DNA of 64,000 nucleotides from Escallonia rubra (taxonomy: Eukaryota > Streptophyta > Magnoliopsida > Escalloniales > Escalloniaceae): the NCBI GenBank assembly GCA_033065855.1, contig JAVXUO010003201.1, forward strand, positions 1 through 64,000, read 5' to 3'. This document shows, piece by piece, positions 58,074-64,000 of this stretch. Position 1 is the first letter of the stretch, and each line of letters opens with the position of its first letter. The position numbers and the translations under genes are program-made. The notes under the pieces were generated by a model. The model saw nothing but the letters and a program-made list of their open reading frames with translations, made no database searches and was not told the origin of the DNA.

Positions 58074-58107
<34 letters not shown>

Positions 58108-58382
58108 ATCAGAATAGTCATCACAGGAGGTGGCATCTCCCTACACGAAAATTTCTGAAAAATTGACACAGAAAGCTTAATTTTCAAAATTTGCAAAATA
58201 GCCCCTCAAGTTTCAAAATTTACAAAATGACCTCGAAAGTTTCAAAATTTGCATTTTTGCCCCAAAATTCTTTAAGCTCCAATACGCTAGTAATACCCGG
58301 GCATTGCCCAAAATTAACGCCCGTCTATTTTTGGGAGCCCCAATGATTATTTTAACAAACTGCCGAAGTTCGGGATATTACA
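55266..58382 (-). repeat. Long LTR (3.1 kb) of the nested element
   Basis: On the minus strand it reads TGTAATATCCCGAAC...GGCGTTACA. It carries 'aaattaccaaaatacccctgg' repeats at 56700-56900, shared with 3069-3745. A (TA)n tract lies at 58078-58103, and C-rich peptide-like sequence at 57920-58060 is not a gene I recognise. Exact LTR bounds rest on the TG/CA ends and the adjacent polypurine tract, because no full second LTR is present. Confidence 0.7.
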
Positions 58383-60795
58383 TTCTTCCCCCCTTATAAA
58401 AATTTCGTCCTCGAAATTTGCTCACGGATATCCCATCACTCCCGACATCTAGGTACTATGCTTCCGTTGCATCGCTCAGATAACTTTCGCTGTAGGTAAG
58501 CTACACCTAATCTTCGTTCCTACATTCGTTTGTTAAGAATGCCCGATACAATTATTAATTTAAAATCGTCATGCTAAATCCATACTCTATTAAGCGAACA
58601 CCCCACTCTAACCATTCCAAAACTTTACGAATGAAGACTTAGCTAGTACAAAACCATAAGTAGAACCTAGGCCGTTCTGAATTTTGCACGTATCAGACAA
58701 ATTATGTCAAGCTCTAATATGGTAGGCTTCTCAAATATTATGCTGATCCTACACCAGAAATCCCACCAGTTGCATTGTTTACTTATGACTATAAGCTCAA
58801 CTTTAAAATCAAGGCATACTGAAATACTAAACGATGGTCACACATGACCTACGGTCTGCCCAAGCTAACATGGGTAGGGTAATCAGTTCTTATAAGCATT
58901 TACACCTCGCAATCATGAAAAGAGATAATCAATTAAAGACAAAAATTGTAGCCATTAGGCTTTCACTGTACACTTTAATGCCTCAAAACAACGAGTCCAA
59001 ATTATTACCAAGTTCATCACCTAGGGACATGTCATCTTAACATAGCTTTGTATTGCATACTTACGGTTCCGCATACACTTCACAGAATGACTGAAAACTA
59101 TAGCTACTATGAGTTCATTGCACACTTCGGTGCCTTAAATCAAATGGTCCAAACTGTTACTGGAGTCATTACAGAGAGGTGTGTTATCTTAACACAACGC
59201 AAAATATAATTTTGCACTCACGTGTCTTTCACTTCTACCAAAGTTTAAAGCCCTAAATTATCACATCACTTCTAATTCACAGTCACATTATTTACAAAAG
59301 TCTTATAGCCTTATCCTTCAATCATCTATTTCAATTAAATCGTTAAAATCTTTTGGTTCCGAAAGCAAATAACTAGCGGTCTATTACTGCGGGTTAAACC
59401 AAATCTCCATCTTATACCGAATCATCGAATAGCTTATCCAGACTTAATTCAAGTTCCCAGAGTCTATTCTCGCTCATAGATTATCTGAGGTTTAAGGATT
59501 TACCTAACCTCATATCCAGGTAGGGGAAACTATGCAAATAATGATAATAATAATCGCAATCAGAGAGTCAAAATATAATTTTTTTTAACAAAATCATGCA
59601 TATTGGTTCTTGGGGTTCACAACAAAAGTTCTGTGACATTTCATAAGAAACGGCGGAAACAGAAACAATGACACGGGTCTGACGAAGCAAAGTCAACCAA
59701 ACAACTCGGAACAATCAAAATCGGAAGGAGTTATTGGTCCTTAATAAAATTTGTAGCTTTCCCATGGCCAGTTGGTCAGATACTACCTCATCAAGTCCAA
59801 ATAGATTCAAAAGGACAGATAAATATCTCAGAAAGGAATAAGACGAACCAGCATGAATGACATCTTCTCTGACGTCTCAGCGTAAGCTGACATTCAATTA
59901 AGTCGTCCTTGAATTCAATATGCAAAAGAATGAATCATATGACAAAGCAAAATTCCAAATCCCTTCTTGAGCCCTTAAACCAAACCTTCAGTCTTAACGC
60001 CAGTCATCTTTCCAAAGCACTACTCTTACTCATCAATCAAATCATTAACTTAACTACTATGCATACCGTAAAACTTTCCAAATACGACTACGGTTTCCCT
60101 AACAATACCGGATACGTGATTGGCAAATCACCAATTCATACCTAGTATGATGTCAAATCCTGAACAACAAACAGAAGGAGGTCCATAGAAGGATCTCTAT
60201 CCGAAACAAAGACTGTATATTCACTAAGAACCACAAAACAGTCAAAAACTCTCCCAACGGAGTAACTAACACAATATCAGTTCTTAAAGGACGGATCTTC
60301 ATCCTCAATCTCTATGCCAAAGTAACAGATGTAAAGAAATATGATGTTCCAACTTAAATAGTAGACACACATCTAATGTAAAGTGCCTGATACTACGTCA
60401 TCAGACATGACAACATCCAAAGCAGGCATTAAACAAACATTAACTGATATTTTGGGCCTCAGCCTCTACTGACCTTGTCCTCTTTCCTGTCGGGGAACAC
60501 TACTCACTATACTCCAGCAATAAGTACACGACTGGTTATTTCTCACAACAGACATTTTCAAACTTAATACTCTGTACTACCATACCTGAAACATCGTCTG
60601 GTCACTTTCGTTGCAGAACTCTGATAACTATCTCATAGTAGCTAAGCTACTTTTGACTTTCGCACCATGATTCTTGTCCCACGAATACTCAGACACAACT
60701 GTTTAAATTCAAGTCATAATACTAAATTGAAACCCTATCGGGTAAACAATTCACTCTATCTATTCCAGAATCCTCACGAACGATGACTTAACATG
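58383..60795 (-). pseudogene. Decayed internal region of the nested element
   Basis: This 2.4 kb stretch is mostly stop-riddled. Apart from the polypurine tract and the FDIILGMNW remnant (minus, about 60150-60125) nothing is firm. Degenerate direct repeats can be seen: 'tgccttaaatcaaatggtcc' near 59130 resembles 58980-59000. 'cactctaaccattccaaaac' at 58605 resembles 60750-60775. Confidence 0.5.
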
Positions 60796-60975
60796 TATTA
60801 CTAGCGTATTGGAGCTTAAAAGAATTTTGGGACAAAAATATAATTTTTGAAATTTTGGGAACCGAAAGATTTTAAGTATGTGTTAGTGAAAAAATCTGAC
60901 AGGTTTGATGTGATCCAGTAGGTTAACGACCCGGGAGTTCAGGGCGATGGAGCTTCGGATTTCGGGTGCGTTACA
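60796..60975 (+). repeat. Deleted LTR in inverted orientation
   Basis: The last ~98 bp are an inverted copy of 55266-55363 (by eye close to 88% identical). Just before them, 'actagcgtattggagctta' is the inverted copy of 58272-58295. The intervening ~2.9 kb of LTR is missing. Both ends of the insertion are therefore the same LTR end. Confidence 0.8.
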
Positions 60976-62689
60976 CCAGCTCTCTTTTCTCAGCCTTAAT
61001 CTCATCAATCTCTCTAGAAATCTGCAGGCTAATCTGATGCTTCTCTTAGACTTGGATGTTTAGAGCATCGATATCTTGATCTACTACATGGACATTAGAT
61101 CTAATGCCCATACCTTTTTTCCAAGAAGCATATATCAGAGAGATTTGGAATTTTAGAGTAGAAATTAAACCTGACTGAACAACGTTCAAAGCTGATGTCT
61201 TATTGGCAAGAGTATCGATCAGGTCGTTCATCTTCAGTACGGCATCATCATTAGCCAAAATGTCAGGAAGACGTTGGCTAAGCAGACTCTTAAAAACATT
61301 AAGGATAGCAGCCGCATTGACGATGGAATGCGAAGCCGGTTCGAAGGACAGGAAAAGGCACTAATGGCTGACTGAAGTTGCAAGAACTTACAGTTGATGT
61401 CATCAATAGCTGGCATAGGAGCAGATGATTGTCGAGCAGCTAAGATGCCTGTAGCCTCTGCCACTGTCTCGGTGATCAAAGGAGAGCTAGAGACAATCGA
61501 AAGAGCTGATGACTCAGACATCGAAGGAACAGCTCCAGCATGACTAAATGTTGCAGGCGTGATTTTAGGGCTTTGAACCGGATCTGCAACAGTAGGGAAG
61601 TGACCTTCAGTTGGGGGGAATGTTTCAGCCACTGGAGAATTAGGCAAAGCGACATCGTCTGGTTGGTTAGAATGGTGATTGATAGAAGGATCATCAGAAT
61701 CTTCTTCATCTTGAACATCCCAAGATTCATCAACCTGCGAAATAGACAACAATAAAGTATGAGTCGCTAATACAATGATAAGTTACAGTGATCAGAAACT
61801 TACAAACCTGTTGAGGGGAAGATGTTGATCAATGGGAAGCAGTAGTGTTAGCATTCTTTGACCTGAGAAAATATCTTTCAAAGGTCTCAGAATACTTGTA
61901 AGAAAAAACATCAAGAGACATATTGGTAGGGTTATGATAGGTCAAGACATAAGCATGACCACCAATCGGCAGAAGACCTGTTAAGGCACAGACATCGAGA
62001 ATGGTAGGAGCCATCATCATGGTTTTTAACATAAGGGCATTGGTAGTAGTTGAGCAGAAACAAAAAGAGCAAGACAAAAGCCATCGGTCTACTTTGGGAG
62101 GGGTTTTAGACATGTGGATGAGTTCAAAAATACCTTGCCGCCTCCACTGATTGGCATAAGCAGTGGACAAATGATCAACCCACAAACCCCAATCGGCATG
62201 AATCAGAGTCGGCCAGGATATAATCGGCAGACCAGTTTCACTCCAACCTTTCCAATTTAGAAAGGGCGAACTGAGTAGTAGTCTCTCTGAGTCGTTGATT
62301 GGATATCCTTTAAGGGATTGAGGACGAACCCTAAAATATGGACCTAAAATGTGTGGGGTGACAGGTTTTGGGCATTTCTTGTAGGGGATCAGAACGCGAG
62401 AATCGATAGGATCAATATGATCCATAAGAGCACCAACACCACACCGAGTGTTAGGAGGGCATTCTACTCCTTCTCCCACATCGCCCTGAGGAACAATTCT
62501 TGTCTTCACCATAATTGCTGGAGGGAGTATGAGAAAATAACAATTGGAAATTTTAGGGTTTACTGTAGAAAAATACCCTGATGAAGAATGAATAAGGGTC
62601 AATTTAAAGCAGCCTCGATAAAATGGTTAGGATTTAAAGGCGGTAGAAGATGAGGCGAACAAAGTTAACTAACTCGACTGTATCGTCGC

Positions 62690-63439
62690 GCGAGTTAAGG
62701 GGGGCAATGTTGGCACCAATATTTTCACGAATGGTGTGCAGACACGTGGCATAATGATAACCACAAAAGAGTGCATAAATGAAGAAAGTGGAAAAAGCAC
62801 GATTGCAGTAGTTATCATTTGTTACCGAATTACAAGGAAGAGATAAATGAGCAAAAGAAACGCAGGAAAACAAAATGTTTGAATAAACCGTACAAGAAGG
62901 AGGAAACCGCCAAATAGTGTCATGGTCGATTGCGTTGAAACAAACGTGGGAAAACGTGCCAAAGGAAATCGGTTAGTGGAGATTTCTAAAACGGGCCACG
63001 ATCAGCATGATGGAGGGAATTTCGGAAGAAGCAATCGATCATGGGGTCCAAGAAGTTGTCTCCAACGAAGATAAGGGATGACAGTTACCAAGGGAAGACA
63101 ATTACAAATATTACAAGTATAAAAGCAGATGGAAGGCAGCAGAAAAAAGAGACTAGGAAGATTAGCATGTTGAAATTCCTTAGAGTAGTTTGCTAGATGA
63201 TCTGTATAGTGTCAATAGAGAGCCGAGTACGTTGTAGAAATTGTATTCGTTGTCTTGTAAGAATTGTCTTTATAATTCAAATGGGCACATCATTTCTTGA
63301 TCATTTCAACATATTATCTTTAGTTAGTTTTCCTTTTTAGTGAAGTCCTCAGGCCCGAGAGGCAAAAAAGATCCCACACAGTTCATCGATTGTGTCGCAG
63401 GCGCACGATCGATAGTGAGTTTGCCCATCAGCGCAAACA
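62690..63439 (+). repeat. Polypurine tract and 3' LTR of the second retrotransposon
   Basis: 'gttaaggggggcaa' (62694-62707) is the plus-strand primer site. The LTR runs 62708-63439, ending 'gcgcaaaca'. It is the uninterrupted partner of 46942-49798 and provides the empty site for the nested solo LTR. Confidence 0.92.
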
Positions 63440-64000
63440 CATATGGTAATCCTATTGCGCACTGAACAACCAGACACCAGCATGCATGTCAGAAAGTGAC
63501 ACTTCTGAGAACATCCGCTCAAGCAATTGGTCTCAAAACATAAAAGCTGTGACTTAACATCTCCGGGATATGTGCGATTCCGAGCTCATTTTGTGCAAAA
63601 ACACAAAGATGAAGCAAGATATCTCGCACTTTTTGGCGGTTGCTTCCTTTACAAAGTAAGCGGTCTCCAAAGCAGCCCAACATCTTTGGCCGATGATTTC
63701 TCATGGCACAAGTACGTACATCTGGGAGCGAATTACCTACCTACGTGGCCTTTTCGGTAATAATCATCTTGCTCCTATTTCGGTAATAATCATCTTGTGC
63801 CATTAGTACAAGTATGAACTTACGGCTTAAGATTGTTGGTGCTACGCTGTTACTGGCAACGCCAAAAGATGTATCTTCAAGGCGCGTTATATCGTCGTTT
63901 TCGCTAAAACATAATCGTACCTTCTATTTTGGTAAAACTACCGTGCAAACCGGGTACCATGAATAGTCACTCAGACTAAGACTACAATGAAGTGAAACCA
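63440..64000. other. Flank with no recognised gene
   Basis: No family was recognised. A 20-bp word (tttcggtaataatcatcttg) occurs twice in tandem-like spacing at about 63753 and 63778. The minus frame at 63519-63704 and plus frame at 63527-63760 have no features that favour either being real. Confidence 0.3.

Larger units (their letters stand above)
55266..60975 (-). mobile_element. Chromovirus-like LTR element derivative with inverted ends
   Basis: The insert is 5.71 kb, starting TGTAACGCC and ending GCGTTACA, with near-duplicated target ccaac (55261-55265) and ccagc (60976-60980). A long LTR occupies 55266-58382. Next to it, on the minus strand, is 'aaggggggaagaa' followed by TGTAATATCCCG, the expected polypurine tract and LTR start. 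Preceding that tract is 'caaatttcgaggacgaaatt', typical of chromovirus polyprotein ends. The interior (58383-60795) is decayed; near 60150 the minus strand reads FDIILGMNW, a retropepsin remnant. The right end is an internally deleted LTR in the opposite orientation. Confidence 0.75.
55052..62513 (-). pseudogene. Antisense gene of the second retrotransposon (PMD type), split by an insertion
   Basis: This gene runs opposite to gag-pol. It starts at 62513 (MVKTRIVPQGDVG) and encodes a PMD-like domain with LIHADWGLWVDHLSTAY, WRRQGIFELIHMSKTPP and TILDVCALTGLLPIGGHAY (62513-61829). An intron (about 61805-61741, gtaagt...ttcgcag) leads to an acidic Ser/Pro-rich segment, then a coiled coil broken by a frameshift near 61250 and a TAA near 61045. 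A 5.7 kb insertion divides the coiled coil: it stops at 60976 in ...KAEKREL and resumes at 55265 as EAKMSALNQKEQNLLEQQ. The joined frame is exact across one copy of the target. It stops at 55052. The PMD is a distant version of the one at 353-2847. Confidence 0.75.
46942..63439 (+). mobile_element. Tat-like Ty3/gypsy retrotransposon with nested insertions, RT deleted
   Basis: Direct LTRs (46942-49798 including a nested solo LTR, and 62708-63439) bound an element with primer binding site, gag, protease, integrase, an antisense gene and a polypurine tract. Reverse transcriptase and RNase H are missing. Removing the two nested insertions (47581-49677 and 55266-60980) leaves about 8.7 kb. The outer flanks (ataaa left, catat right) do not match, so the ends may have been exchanged by recombination or the duplication has decayed. 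Confidence 0.9.

Noticed and set aside
57756-58158. Pro/Ser/Cys-rich plus-strand frames
   Set aside because: They lie within the long LTR and run into a TA microsatellite; no recognisable family.
46942-63439. Five-bp target duplication of the second retrotransposon
   Set aside because: Left flank ataaa and right flank catat do not match; not claimed.

Overview
This is a repeat-dominated piece of a flowering-plant nuclear genome, most likely a eudicot. The evidence is spliced genes, a plant-specific P450 family (CYP716), plant mobile domain (PMD) proteins, and nested Ty3/gypsy (Tat-type), CACTA, hAT, Mutator and L1-type elements. There are no bacterial genes, no rRNA or tRNA genes and no CRISPR. 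One ambiguous base sits near 2305. Only one host gene looks intact: a CYP716-type cytochrome P450 at 44785-46574.

Layout. 1-3060: decayed PMD plus Ulp1-like (C48) protease gene, minus strand. 3069-4350: Ty3/gypsy LTR fragment, purine-rich tract and a palindromic minisatellite. 4397-7716: broken hAT transposase with one terminus. 7717-8744: 3' end of an L1-type LINE. 8745-31541 and 41504-44853: two collinear copies of one tandem segmental duplication. Copy A (8667-29036) is opened by a LINE (10234-20690) and a CACTA (22940-27048). Copy B (29448 onward) is opened by a Tat retrotransposon (31545-41503). Each copy serves as the empty site for insertions in the other. Copy A ends about 22 codons into a P450 gene; copy B runs on into the intact P450.

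The LINE is itself hit by a Pack-MULE (11168-12683) carrying a fragment of a POWERDRESS-like SANT co-repressor, and by a CACTA (13081-18820). Inside that CACTA is a ~1.65 kb inverted repeat. Both arms carry the helicase C-terminus of a CLASSY-like SNF2 protein, a factor that brings Pol IV to targets in RNA-directed DNA methylation. A hairpin RNA from this palindrome could yield small RNAs against a host silencing gene. I consider this the most interesting object in the window. The second CACTA carries a PP1 phosphatase exon.

46942-63439 is a second, deleted Tat-type retrotransposon with two nested insertions: a solo LTR in its 5' LTR and a 5.7 kb chromovirus-like derivative in its 3' region. 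Both Tat elements carry a spliced antisense gene between pol and the 3' LTR. One encodes a Transposase_28-type protein, the other a PMD-type protein, and both end in a coiled coil.

Assignments are by reading translations, motifs and repeat ends by eye. Identity values are hand counts or impressions. No database search was run.
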